Translations under genes and position numbers: made by a program | Assembly (NCBI RefSeq): GCF_003797835.1 | Contig: NZ_RKMF01000010.1 | Location: 85,173-149,172 of the forward strand | DNA: 64,000 nucleotides | Direction of reading: 5' to 3' | DNA from: Kocuria soli | GTDB taxonomy: Bacteria; Actinomycetota; Actinomycetes; Actinomycetales; Micrococcaceae | The notes under the pieces: generated by a model | The model's database searches: none | What the model saw: the letters and a program-made list of their open reading frames with translations, nothing else | What the model was told of the DNA's origin: nothing | Shown: positions 16,046 to 24,436 of the stretch, in pieces | Numbering within the stretch: the first letter of the stretch is position 1 | Layout of the letters: each line of letters begins with the position of its first letter

Positions 16046-18169
16046 ATGTCAGAGCAACCTCTGATCGTCCCGGAGCTGGTCGTCCTCGATCAGAATCTGG
16101 GCGCTCACAAGAACGATGTGATCACTCAACTCTCCGGCGTCGTGGCCGCAGCAGGTCGCGCGGACTCAGCCGACGGCCTGGCGGCCGACGCGTTGGCCCG
16201 TGAAGATCAGTCCCCCACGGGTCAGCCCGGCGGCATCGGCATCCCTCACTGCCGCTCCACGCACGTCAACACCACTTCCCTGGGCTTTGCCCGGTTGGCC
16301 GAACCCGTCGACTTCGGCGCCAAGGACGGCCCCGCGGACCTGATCTTCCTGATCGCCGCGGCCGACGGCGAAGGCAAGGAACACCTCAAGCTCCTGTCCA
16401 AGCTGGCCCGCGCCATGGCCCGCAAGACCTTCCTGTCCTCCCTGCGTGAGGCCCAGACGGCCGAGGAGGTCGTGGCGATCGTCGAAGAGGTGCTGGCTCC
16501 CAAGCAGACCGGCGCAGGTTCCGGCGACGCCGCCACTTCCGGGGGCGCCTCCGGCTCCACTGCCGCTGGTGCCACCGCTGCCGGGGCAGCTGGCGCGGGT
16601 GCCGGTGCTGCCGCGGCCGGTGCTTCCGCTGGTACTTCCGGTTCCGGCAAGCGCCGTCTGGTGGCCGTGACGTCGTGCCCCACGGGTATCGCGCACACCT
16701 ACATGGCCGCCGAGGCGCTGGAGCAAAAGGCGCAGGAAATGGGCCACGAACTCGTGGTCGAGACCCAGGGCTCCTCCGGCGGCACGGCGTTGACCCAGGA
16801 GCAGATCGACGCCGCCGACGCCGTGGTGTTCGCCGTCGGTGTGGGCGTCCGTGACCGCGAGCGCTTCGCGGGCAAGCCCGGCGTGGAAGCGGGCGTCAAC
16901 GTCGGCGTCTCCGATCCCGAAGGGCTGATCACCAAGGCGCTGGCAGCCGCCGACAACCCCAACGGTCACCGGATCGCCGGTGGCGGTGGTTCCGGCGGTG
17001 GCGAAGGCTCCGGTTCCTCGGAGGGCCAGTCCTGGGGACGCCGCATCCAGCAGGCGCTCATGACCGGTGTGTCCTACATGATCCCGTTCGTGGCCGCGGG
17101 TGGTCTGTTGATCGCCCTTGGCTTCGCGCTGGGTGGTGCCGAGCGCGTGGCCGAGGTCGCGGAGACGGTCATGGCCGAGAACTCGCTGTTCAACCTGCCG
17201 GCTGACGGCGGACTGTGGCTCTACCTGGGCTCGGTGTTCTTCACCGTGGGTGGTCTGGCCATGGGCTTCCTGGTCCCGGCGCTGTCCGGCTACATCGCCT
17301 ATGCGCTTGCCGGTCGACCCGGTATCGCACCGGGCTTCGTGGGCGGCGCCATCGCCGTCGCCGTGGGCGCCGGGTTCATCGGTGGTCTGGTTACCGGCCT
17401 GGTGGCCGGTCTGATCGCCATGGCGATCGCCGCGATCAAGGTGCCGCGTTGGTTGGCGGGCCTCATGCCCGTGGTCATCATCCCGCTGGTCACGACCACC
17501 CTGGTCGGCCTGCTCATGTACCTCCTGCTGGGCAAGCCCCTGGCCAACCTCATGACCTGGCTGCAGGACGGCCTGAACTCCATGACCGGCACCTCGGCCA
17601 TTCTGCTGGGCATCATCCTGGGCCTCATGATGTGCTTCGACCTGGGTGGCCCGGTCAACAAGGCGGCCTACCTGTTCGCCACGGCCGGCCTGGCACAGGG
17701 CACCGACGCCGCGATGGGCATCATGGCCACCGTCATGGCTGCGGGCATGGTTCCGCCGCTGGCCATGGCGCTGTCCACCACTGTTCGGGGCAAGCTGTAC
17801 TCGGAGGCCGAGCGCGAGAACGGCCGCACCGCGTGGCTGCTGGGTGCTTCCTTCATCTCCGAGGGTGCCATCCCCTTCGCCGCGGCGGACCCGCTCCGCG
17901 TGATCCCGTCGATGATGGCCGGCGGTGCCGTGACCGGTGCCCTGACCATGGCCCTGAACGTCACGCTCAACGCCCCGCACGGTGGCATCTTCGTGGTTCC
18001 CGCCATGGGCAACCCCTGGGGCTTCCTGATCGCACTGGTGGCCGGCGTCGTCGTCGCTGCGGCGATCGTGACCGTCCTCAAGGGCCAGCGCCAGAAGTCG
18101 CTCATGGCCAAGGCACAGCGCGAAGCAGAGTCGGAGAACGCGCCGACCGCAGCCTCCGTGGCCGCCTGA
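16046..18169 (+). CDS. fruA: Fructose-specific PTS enzyme IIABC
   Basis: A three-domain fructose transporter (707 residues) that phosphorylates fructose at C1 during uptake. EIIA is at the N-terminus with phospho-His 68 in GIGIPHCRS. An Ala/Gly-rich linker (about 155-200) leads to EIIB with phospho-Cys 211 in VTSCPTGIAHTYMAA. A Gly/Ser linker then leads to EIIC from about residue 335, with roughly nine or more membrane segments and GASFISEGAIPFAAADP. ATG 16046 has AAGGAA upstream. The transcript probably ends at the hairpin at 18215-18254. Confidence 0.93.
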   Translation: MSEQPLIVPELVVLDQNLGAHKNDVITQLSGVVAAAGRADSADGLAADALAREDQSPTGQPGGIGIPHCRSTHVNTTSLGFARLAEPVDFGAKDGPADLIFLIAAADGEGKEHLKLLSKLARAMARKTFLSSLREAQTAEEVVAIVEEVLAPKQTGAGSGDAATSGGASGSTAAGATAAGAAGAGAGAAAAGASAGTSGSGKRRLVAVTSCPTGIAHTYMAAEALEQKAQEMGHELVVETQGSSGGTALTQEQIDAADAVVFAVGVGVRDRERFAGKPGVEAGVNVGVSDPEGLITKALAAADNPNGHRIAGGGGSGGGEGSGSSEGQSWGRRIQQALMTGVSYMIPFVAAGGLLIALGFALGGAERVAEVAETVMAENSLFNLPADGGLWLYLGSVFFTVGGLAMGFLVPALSGYIAYALAGRPGIAPGFVGGAIAVAVGAGFIGGLVTGLVAGLIAMAIAAIKVPRWLAGLMPVVIIPLVTTTLVGLLMYLLLGKPLANLMTWLQDGLNSMTGTSAILLGIILGLMMCFDLGGPVNKAAYLFATAGLAQGTDAAMGIMATVMAAGMVPPLAMALSTTVRGKLYSEAERENGRTAWLLGASFISEGAIPFAAADPLRVIPSMMAGGAVTGALTMALNVTLNAPHGGIFVVPAMGNPWGFLIALVAGVVVAAAIVTVLKGQRQKSLMAKAQREAESENAPTAASVAA

Positions 18170-18214
18170 CGAACGCAGCCGGATAGGCACCGTTTCCACA
18201 GCGCCTCTCCACCC

Positions 18215-18254
18215 ACGTGGCCCCACCGATCCGAATGGACCGGCGGGGCCACGT
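18215..18254 (+). terminator. Hairpin downstream of fruA
   Basis: Arms ACGTGGCCCC (18215-18224) and GGGGCCACGT (18245-18254) are perfectly complementary and extend inward by CCG/CGG past one mismatch. No T-run follows. It is positioned to end the fruR-fruK-fruA transcript before ptsH. Confidence 0.65.
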
Positions 18255-18392
18255 CACGTAGCGGACTGTTCCGGCCACAAAATGGCCCAGTCGGCCACCG
18301 GCTGCAACACTGGTACCGGTTTCACAGGCGCGTGGCGGTAGTCTCGCCACAGCGTACAGCTACCCAGCAAGTTGCAATCCACAGGAGGAAAC

Positions 18393-18662
18393 ATGCCCAG
18401 CAAGAAGGTTGTCGTCGGTTCCGCAGTCGGTCTGCACGCCCGCCCCGCCGCGATCATCGCGGAGGCAGCAGGCGAGTTCGACGACGAGATCCTGATCGGC
18501 CTGGTCAACGATCCCGACGAGGAGCCCGCTGACGCATCCTCCTCCCTGCTGATCATGGCCCTGGGGGCGGAGAAGGGCACCGAGGTCGAGGTCAGCTCCG
18601 AGAACGCCGACGCCGTGGAGAAGATCGCCGCCCTGGTCGAGAAGGACCTGGACGCCGAGTGA
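18393..18662 (+). CDS. ptsH: Phosphocarrier protein HPr
   Basis: HPr (89 residues) relays phosphate from enzyme I to EIIA. The phospho-acceptor is His 15 in AVGLHARPAAI. The SSSLLIMALGAEKG segment corresponds to the region around regulatory Ser 46. ATG 18393 follows AGGAGG at 18383-18388. With ptsI and fruA it completes a fructose PTS in this window. Confidence 0.94.
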   Translation: MPSKKVVVGSAVGLHARPAAIIAEAAGEFDDEILIGLVNDPDEEPADASSSLLIMALGAEKGTEVEVSSENADAVEKIAALVEKDLDAE

Positions 18663-18681
18663 TCTGATCACCCGCTTCACC

Positions 18682-18750
18682 CAGCGCTGAACCCTCGCGA
18701 AACTCGCGCATCAACGCCTGATGCGCGAGTTTCGCGAGGGTTCAGCGCTG
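18682..18750. repeat. Long palindromic repeat, copy 2 (perfect)
   Basis: Two perfectly complementary 32-base arms (18682-18713 and 18719-18750) with loop ACGCC. The core matches the repeat at 1437-1507. It lies between the convergent ptsH and glycosyltransferase genes, 19 bases after one stop and 24 bases from the other, where it could serve as a bidirectional terminator. Confidence 0.85.
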
Positions 18751-18774
18751 TCCGGGGGTGCTGTCCGGAAGGGG

Positions 18775-20109
18775 TTATGCGCGTGCTTCGCGGCGTCCGT
18801 CGCGGATGACGACGGACGCCCAGAGCAGCAGCAGCACGAAGAGGACCAGGTACGGGAACACCCAGATGGTCTCCGCGACGTGCAGGTGGACGCCCACCCG
18901 GTCCGTCAGGTACAGCCCGCGCATGGGCCCGATGTAGGCGCCGATCAGCCAGATCCACGTCAGCACAGCAGCCACGGTGCGCACGGTTCCGTGGAACAGA
19001 CGGGGGAAGGCCTCGACCCACAGGGCGGCGGCGATGACCGGGAAATAGACCTGGTGGTGCGACCAGGAGATGGGTGACATGAACAGCATGACCAGGGCAT
19101 TCATGGAAATCGCCGATAGGATCATCCCTCTGCGCGTCAGGTACACGAGGGCGACGGCCACCAAAGCGATCATGATCAGGACCAGCGGATAACGGATGGG
19201 GTCCACCACGGACTCCGGCAGCCAGTTCTTGATGATGATGCCGGTCAACGCCGTGTTGTCGATGTACTTGATGGAACCGACGCGATCCGAAGCGGACACG
19301 GACTCCGTCCAGAACTGCATCGAGTCGTTGAAGATGACCAGGAAGCCGATTCCGACGGTGGCGGCGAACGCGAACCCCATGGCGATGATGGCCTTGAACT
19401 GCTTCTGCATCAGGAAGATCAGGCCGAAGGCCAGCGGCGTCAACTTGATGCCCGCCGCCAGGCCGATCAGCACACCGCGGGGAATGAACGCCGTCGCGCG
19501 TTCCAGGCCCGAACCCGTGCCGTCGGTGCGCCGCACAAGGTCCAGGAAGATCAGGCCGAACAGCAGGATGTTGACCTGCCCCAGGGAGATCGTTCGGATC
19601 CAGGGCCCGCAGAACAGGATCACCGCCAGCACCAGCGCCCACATGGCACGGCTGCCCAGGTAACCGGTCAACGGGATGGGGCGACCCTTGCGGTTGGCGT
19701 AGGAGATCAGCGCCCCGGCCAACAGGGCCCCGACGACGACGTCGAGAACCAGCAGCAGGTACTGGGTGATGCCGAACGGGATCCAGGCCAGCAGTCCGAA
19801 GAGCAGCGCCGCGAACGGTGGATACGTGAACGGCAGGGTGTCCGGCCCGCCCCACGGGACGGGGAAGGCCAGGTCGTACAGCGGCTCCTGGCGCGTGTTC
19901 GGGTGGGCAACCCACTGGGCGCCCATGTTGTAGACCATGAGGTCCAGGGAACCCTCGAACACCAGCTTGACGGCCCAGACCAGCGCGGCCACCAGTGCCA
20001 CGTAGGCGAGTGCCTTGGCCCAAGCAGGCCCGGTCCCGGGCACGTGCGGAACCAGCCACCGGCCTGTGCTCTCGCCTTCGGCGCGGGTGGTGCGAACGGA
20101 CGCGGACAA
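18775..20109 (-). CDS. GT87-family polytopic glycosyltransferase (mannosyltransferase-like)
   Basis: A 444-residue membrane protein with about 11 hydrophobic segments and GT-C architecture. PFTYPPFAALLFG after the first periplasmic loop, IKLTPLAFGLIFL and SPISWSHHQVYF are typical of GT87 polyprenol-phosphate-mannose-dependent alpha-1,2-mannosyltransferases, which extend lipomannan or phosphatidylinositol mannosides. The start is TTG 20109 with AGGAGG 7 bases upstream. The exact acceptor cannot be read from sequence. Confidence 0.8.
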   Translation of the reverse strand: MSASVRTTRAEGESTGRWLVPHVPGTGPAWAKALAYVALVAALVWAVKLVFEGSLDLMVYNMGAQWVAHPNTRQEPLYDLAFPVPWGGPDTLPFTYPPFAALLFGLLAWIPFGITQYLLLVLDVVVGALLAGALISYANRKGRPIPLTGYLGSRAMWALVLAVILFCGPWIRTISLGQVNILLFGLIFLDLVRRTDGTGSGLERATAFIPRGVLIGLAAGIKLTPLAFGLIFLMQKQFKAIIAMGFAFAATVGIGFLVIFNDSMQFWTESVSASDRVGSIKYIDNTALTGIIIKNWLPESVVDPIRYPLVLIMIALVAVALVYLTRRGMILSAISMNALVMLFMSPISWSHHQVYFPVIAAALWVEAFPRLFHGTVRTVAAVLTWIWLIGAYIGPMRGLYLTDRVGVHLHVAETIWVFPYLVLFVLLLLWASVVIRDGRREARA

Positions 20110-20446
20110 ACGGGCCTCCTGCGGCGGGGTTCCTGGGGGTCGATCACGAGATGACCCGCGCGCCGTGGTGATTCGGCACGCGGACGGCCTGTGGGTACCC
20201 CGCGATCGGGGCCCACCACAGCGTACCCGCGGCCCCGGGCCCTTCCCCGTGATTGCCCACGACGACGGGCATGCGCTCCGTCACCCACCCATTCGGAACG
20301 GGTGCTGCCCGAGCCCACGACGTGCCTCCGTGGCCGTCAGCATCGCGACAACAATTCGATGACGACTGTCGTGACAAGGTGCGACGGACCGTTAACGTGA
20401 AATGAGTCATGAGCCGATCAGCCGACTGCGTGGAGGTGCAGGACCG

Positions 20447-21088
20447 ATGGGCAAGGAACCGAACGACGACTTCCCGCTACCGGTCCCGGTCACCGGGTGG
20501 CAGCGATGGCGTCCCGTGCTGCTGATTGTCGGCTTTGTGTTGTTCTTCATTCCTCTGGTTTTTACGGACTTTGTTCCCGTTCCGGAACTGGTGGGACGGG
20601 CCTGTGTTGCCATCGTGGTTGCCGTCATGGTGTACGACACGGTGGCCAAGATGACACGTGCCCGCAGCACCCGGGGACAGCGGCGGCGGGCCCTTGCCAA
20701 GGAGATTCCCAGCGAATTGGGGCACGCCGAGTGGTCGGGTGTGGTCGACGGCCTTGACCGCAATTCACTGGATTCCTTCGCGGAGGCACTCACCGAGGTG
20801 GCACCACGTTTGACCCGGGACCACCGCCATTCGCGGTCCAGTTTGGCGGTGTTCCGCTGGGTCCCCGAGTCGTACCTTCACGGCTACGGACGAATCGTGA
20901 CCATCCGCGTACCCGCGGGAAGTGGCGGCCAGGACGTGACGGTGACGGTCGACCCGCTCGTGCCCACTGCAATCCTCGACTTCAGGGCTGCCGCACACGA
21001 TGCAGCCGAGTTCGTCCTGGCCCTCCAGTGCCTCGCGCGGCTCCGGACAGGTTCCTTGCCCATGCCGGTCAGGACAGGACGACTGTGA
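20447..21088 (+). CDS. Membrane-anchored protein of unknown function, paralogue A
   Basis: I do not recognise this 213-residue protein. Two transmembrane helices (about residues 24-44 and 52-70) are followed by a basic stretch (TRARSTRGQRRRALAKE) and a soluble C-terminal domain of about 125 residues. It shares with the next gene the pattern W-[ST]-G-x-V-x-GL-x(3)-[SN]-L-[DE]-S and a TEVxPRL motif about 10 residues later. ATG 20447 has GGAGG at 20432-20436; an upstream in-frame start at 20402 is less likely. Its stop overlaps the next start (GTGA). Confidence 0.75.
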   Translation: MGKEPNDDFPLPVPVTGWQRWRPVLLIVGFVLFFIPLVFTDFVPVPELVGRACVAIVVAVMVYDTVAKMTRARSTRGQRRRALAKEIPSELGHAEWSGVVDGLDRNSLDSFAEALTEVAPRLTRDHRHSRSSLAVFRWVPESYLHGYGRIVTIRVPAGSGGQDVTVTVDPLVPTAILDFRAAAHDAAEFVLALQCLARLRTGSLPMPVRTGRL

Positions 21089-22257
21089 CGGTACGCGGGG
21101 AGCCACATCAGGGGCGCTTTCGCCCACCTCGCGCTTGGAAGCGCCGCACGACGTTGATCACGCTCGCCGGAGCATGGCCTGTGCTGACGCTTTTCGTGGT
21201 GTTCGCCTTCAGGAGCTTGGCCGGTTGGATCTGGGATGCCGAGCAGATCGGCGCCCTGGTGGGGCTGGGCGTGATGCTGGCAATGCTTGTCGTCTTTTGG
21301 AAACTCCCGGCCCCGGTGGGCCCGGGTGAACCGGCTCCGATGGACCTCGAACAGGATGGTGATTCTCACCGCTGGACCGGAGAGGTCCCGGGATTGACCC
21401 CTGTGAACCTGGAGTCCGTCTTGATGCAGGCGACCGAGGTCCATCCGCGGCTCCAGCTGAAGTCCGTTTCACAGGAGGGAGACTCGGCCACCCTCACCAC
21501 GAAGGCCGGATGGAGCACGACAGGTGCGGACGTCGCCGTTCGCTGTCTTCAGCAACACGGTGCCGATGGGTCCGTTGAATCCACGGAGTTCACTCGATAC
21601 GAGGTCACCATCTCCCCCGGGACCGCTGCACCGGACGTGCGACAGCAGGTCGACGACCTGACCCGGCTGGTCTATCTCCTGCAGGAATTGGCGTCCCCGC
21701 ACGCGGCACCTGATACCAACCGCTGCCTGCCCCTACCGCCGTTTGACCATCCAACGCCCCACGACGGCGGCACCCACGGCACCGGCCAACGTGAGGGCCG
21801 TCCCCCAGGGGTCCGGGACAGCTCGCCCCGTGGTGTCCGCAGTACCGCCCGTATGAACTCCCGGACTGCCCGTAGCCCCACCCTCGTGCGGAAGCCCGTC
21901 GTTCCTCATCAAGTGGGATCGGAGGTCCACGGGGAGGATCAGGTGGTCGGGGTTCACCCACTGCTCAGGGGGAACGGCGGCCGCTCTCCCTCCCGATCGC
22001 ATGGCATCCACCTGGACCTGCGGCGCGTAGTCGGCCGGTGCGAAACTGTCCAGGACGGGAGAGTAGGTGGTGATCCGAACCGATCCGTCGGCAACCCGGA
22101 ACTGCAGGAGCCGCAAGAAACCCGTGCGCTTGTCACCGTCCGGTTCTTCGTACCCCGCGGGAAACTGCTCGTCCGGCAGGCGATGCGCCTGGTAGTCCGC
22201 CAACACGCTGGTGACCCGGTGTCCGCCTTCGGTCTCCAGGACCCACCCCGTGCCTGA
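21085..22257 (+). CDS. Membrane-anchored protein of unknown function, paralogue B, with suspect 3' end
   Basis: This is a tandem paralogue of the preceding gene: two membrane helices, then WTGEVPGLTPVNLESV and TEVHPRL in the same layout. GTG 21085 overlaps the upstream stop by four bases. Homology to the 213-residue neighbour ends near codon 208, yet the frame stays open to 22257. The last 180 or so codons lie antisense to the metallophosphoesterase gene. A TGA at 21711-21713 in another frame would end the protein at the expected length, so a single-base shift or lost stop near 21700 is likely. Only about 21085-21735 is credible coding sequence. Confidence 0.6.
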   Translation: MTVRGEPHQGRFRPPRAWKRRTTLITLAGAWPVLTLFVVFAFRSLAGWIWDAEQIGALVGLGVMLAMLVVFWKLPAPVGPGEPAPMDLEQDGDSHRWTGEVPGLTPVNLESVLMQATEVHPRLQLKSVSQEGDSATLTTKAGWSTTGADVAVRCLQQHGADGSVESTEFTRYEVTISPGTAAPDVRQQVDDLTRLVYLLQELASPHAAPDTNRCLPLPPFDHPTPHDGGTHGTGQREGRPPGVRDSSPRGVRSTARMNSRTARSPTLVRKPVVPHQVGSEVHGEDQVVGVHPLLRGNGGRSPSRSHGIHLDLRRVVGRCETVQDGRVGGDPNRSVGNPELQEPQETRALVTVRFFVPRGKLLVRQAMRLVVRQHAGDPVSAFGLQDPPRA

Positions 22258-23064
22258 GACGTGGCCACAGAGGACCATGACCACGTTCGCGTTACGGGAC
22301 ACGATCTCCCGGTGGATCTTCTCCCCGTCGTCCGCCCCATAGCTCCCGGGACCCCCGAATTGCGCCCCGGAGCCGTCAGGGTTCGTCCCCAGGTCGAGGT
22401 AGTGGTGCGTACAGATCACCGCGTCCCGGTCCGCATGGCGTTCGAGCATTCTGTTGGCCCACGAGACGTGTTCGTCCCGGACCCCGTAGCCGAGGTGGAG
22501 GAAGACCAACCGCAGTTCCCCGACGTCCACCAGGTCGACGTGGCAGCTGTTGTCCAGCGGGCGCCATGGGCCGCCGTAATGCGCCTGGACCGGCAAATCG
22601 CCGGCGGAAGGCCGCCACTTGCGGGCCGCAACGGCACTTCGAGGGGGGCCGAAGAACCGGTTGAACATGGTCAGCTCCGGCGACCCGTGCCCTTCGTCAG
22701 AACCCCAGCGGTTGTCGTGGTTCCCCGGCAACACCCCGACCGGGACCCCCGCTGCCTCGACCGTCTTGATCAGGCGCCTGGCCTCCTTGAACTCGGCTCG
22801 CGCGGTGGAACGCCGGTTCCAGAACCAGCACCAGTTCTCGACCAGGTCACCCGTGTGGGCCAGGTACACGATCTTTCGCGGCCCCGCGTTCTCCGCGACC
22901 CACCGCCCGATGGCATCTTGCGCAGCCCGGAAACGTGCCTGACGCTCGGGGTCTGTCGCATCGGCGGCGCCCTCGGCGATGTACTGGGTGTCGGTCAGAT
23001 GGACGACGGCGAAGTCGTAGTCACCTGGGTCGGCGAACCCAGCGTCGGCTTGACGAGCATCCAT
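21733..23064 (-). CDS. Calcineurin-like metallophosphoesterase with C-terminal membrane anchor
   Basis: A 443-residue metallophosphoesterase. Metal-binding motifs in order are LTDTQ (usually DxH), HTGDLVEN, LPGNHDNRWG, ICTHHYLD and LCGHVSGTG. The C-terminus has a linker, a hydrophobic segment (about residues 418-438) and a KRR tail, which predicts a tail-type membrane anchor. No N-terminal signal peptide is visible. I chose ATG 23064 because GGGGAGG lies 8 bases before it; in-frame starts up to 23130 exist. Substrate unknown. Confidence 0.78.
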   Translation of the reverse strand: MDARQADAGFADPGDYDFAVVHLTDTQYIAEGAADATDPERQARFRAAQDAIGRWVAENAGPRKIVYLAHTGDLVENWCWFWNRRSTARAEFKEARRLIKTVEAAGVPVGVLPGNHDNRWGSDEGHGSPELTMFNRFFGPPRSAVAARKWRPSAGDLPVQAHYGGPWRPLDNSCHVDLVDVGELRLVFLHLGYGVRDEHVSWANRMLERHADRDAVICTHHYLDLGTNPDGSGAQFGGPGSYGADDGEKIHREIVSRNANVVMVLCGHVSGTGWVLETEGGHRVTSVLADYQAHRLPDEQFPAGYEEPDGDKRTGFLRLLQFRVADGSVRITTYSPVLDSFAPADYAPQVQVDAMRSGGRAAAVPPEQWVNPDHLILPVDLRSHLMRNDGLPHEGGATGSPGVHTGGTADTTGRAVPDPWGTALTLAGAVGAAVVGRWMVKRR

Positions 23065-23156
23065 CTGGTGGCCTCCCCACATCTGCAATGCGCCCATGGT
23101 CGGGGCCATGATGACACCCCGGCCTGACAAGGAGGTGAACAGCCCGACACGATGTT

Positions 23157-23199
23157 CCGGACTCTGCCCTCGTCACGGGATGACGCGGGCAGAGTCCGG
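23157..23199. terminator. Hairpin between moeZ and the phosphoesterase gene
   Basis: Arms CCGGACTCTGCCC (23157-23169) and its complement (23187-23199), with a nested CGTCA/TGACG stem inside, give about 18 base pairs with one mismatch. No T-run is present. It starts 11 bases past the moeZ stop on the minus strand. Confidence 0.6.
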
Positions 23200-23209
23200 G
23201 CGCCCCGTC

Positions 23210-24436
23210 TCAGACCGTGCGCGACTGCCCGTCCAGCCAGGCAGTGATCCCACCGCCCAGATGCTTGACGCGCCGGTTCCGGTGGGCTTCGGCGTCGTCG
23301 TTGCGAAGGAGGCCGAGGGCTTCCGCGGAGCGCACCCCACCCTGGCAGTGCAACACCACTTCCGCAGCCTCGCCCAGCCGGTCGAAGGCAGCCCCCGAGC
23401 GGAACTCCCCCAACGGCACCAGGACCGACCCGGGAATGGCGGACAGCTGGTTCTCCCACGGCTCGCGGACGTCGATCAGCACGAAGTCGCGGTCCCCGCG
23501 TTCCCGTGCCGCCAGCATTTCTTGTAATTCCAAGACGCCGACGGTGTCCAGGTCCTCGCCCTCCGAACCCGATTCCGGGTCAGGCACCGCGCAGGCAGCC
23601 CCGGAACCCTCCGCCCCGTATCCGTCCCGGTCGAAGACCCCGAACGGATGCATCGAACTCACCGGCGGCTGCGACCGCACCAGCGGAATCGTGGCCCAGG
23701 TCCCGTCCAGCGCGTCGTACGTGGTCACGCGGCCGACCAGCGGCTCCCCCGCGCCCATGATCACCTTCATGGCCTCGAGCGCCATGGCCGAACCGATCAC
23801 GCCGGGCAGTGCGCCGAGAACCCCGGCCTCGGCGCAGTTCGGCACGGACCCCGGTGCCGGTGGCACGGGATGCAGGTCGCGATAGGTCGGCCCGTGGGTC
23901 GACCAGAACACGGAGAACTGCCCATCGAAGCGCAGGATCGACCCCCACACGTGCGGCACTCCGGTCACCGAGCAGGCGTCCGAGAGCACGTAGCGCGTTT
24001 CGAAGGTGTCCGAACCGTCGAGGACCAGGTCGTAGCCGGAGACCAGCTCCACCGCATTGGCGGCAGTGAGCCGCTCCGTGTGCCCCACCACGCGCACATC
24101 GGGATTCAGGTCCCGCACCCGAGCGGCCGCGGACCCGACCTTGGGCTCACCCACGGCGGCGTTCCCGTGGATGACCTGACGTTGCAGGTTGGAGATCTCC
24201 ACCCGGTCGTCGTCCACGATGCCCAAGGTGCCCACCCCGGCGGCGGCCAGGTACAGGATCGCGGGGGAACCCAGGCCTCCAGCCCCCAGGCACAGCACCC
24301 GGGCGGCCCGGAGCCGACGTTGCCCGTCCTCGCCGATCGCAGGCACGCGCAAGTTCCGTGCGTAGCGCTGCACCTGCTCGAGCGTCAGCGCGGGCCCGGG
24401 TTCGACCAGCGGCGGGAGTTTCACAGGTTCACCCAT
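23210..24436 (-). CDS. moeZ: MoeB/MoeZ-type adenylyltransferase-sulfurtransferase
   Basis: This E1-like enzyme adenylates the C-terminal glycine of MoaD-type sulfur carriers and, through its rhodanese domain, can transfer sulfur to them. The N-terminal ThiF domain has CLGAGGLGSPAILYLAAAGV for ATP binding, SNLQRQVIH, and PNCAEAGVLGALPG. The C-terminal rhodanese domain (about 295-405) has FVLIDVREPWE and the active-site Cys in HCQGGVRSAEAL. Its target here is probably MoaD at 39161, which ends in Gly-Gly. ATG 24436 overlaps mog-moaE by 16 bases; GTG 24424 (a GTGA overlap) is an alternative start. Confidence 0.88.
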   Translation of the reverse strand: MGEPVKLPPLVEPGPALTLEQVQRYARNLRVPAIGEDGQRRLRAARVLCLGAGGLGSPAILYLAAAGVGTLGIVDDDRVEISNLQRQVIHGNAAVGEPKVGSAAARVRDLNPDVRVVGHTERLTAANAVELVSGYDLVLDGSDTFETRYVLSDACSVTGVPHVWGSILRFDGQFSVFWSTHGPTYRDLHPVPPAPGSVPNCAEAGVLGALPGVIGSAMALEAMKVIMGAGEPLVGRVTTYDALDGTWATIPLVRSQPPVSSMHPFGVFDRDGYGAEGSGAACAVPDPESGSEGEDLDTVGVLELQEMLAARERGDRDFVLIDVREPWENQLSAIPGSVLVPLGEFRSGAAFDRLGEAAEVVLHCQGGVRSAEALGLLRNDDAEAHRNRRVKHLGGGITAWLDGQSRTV

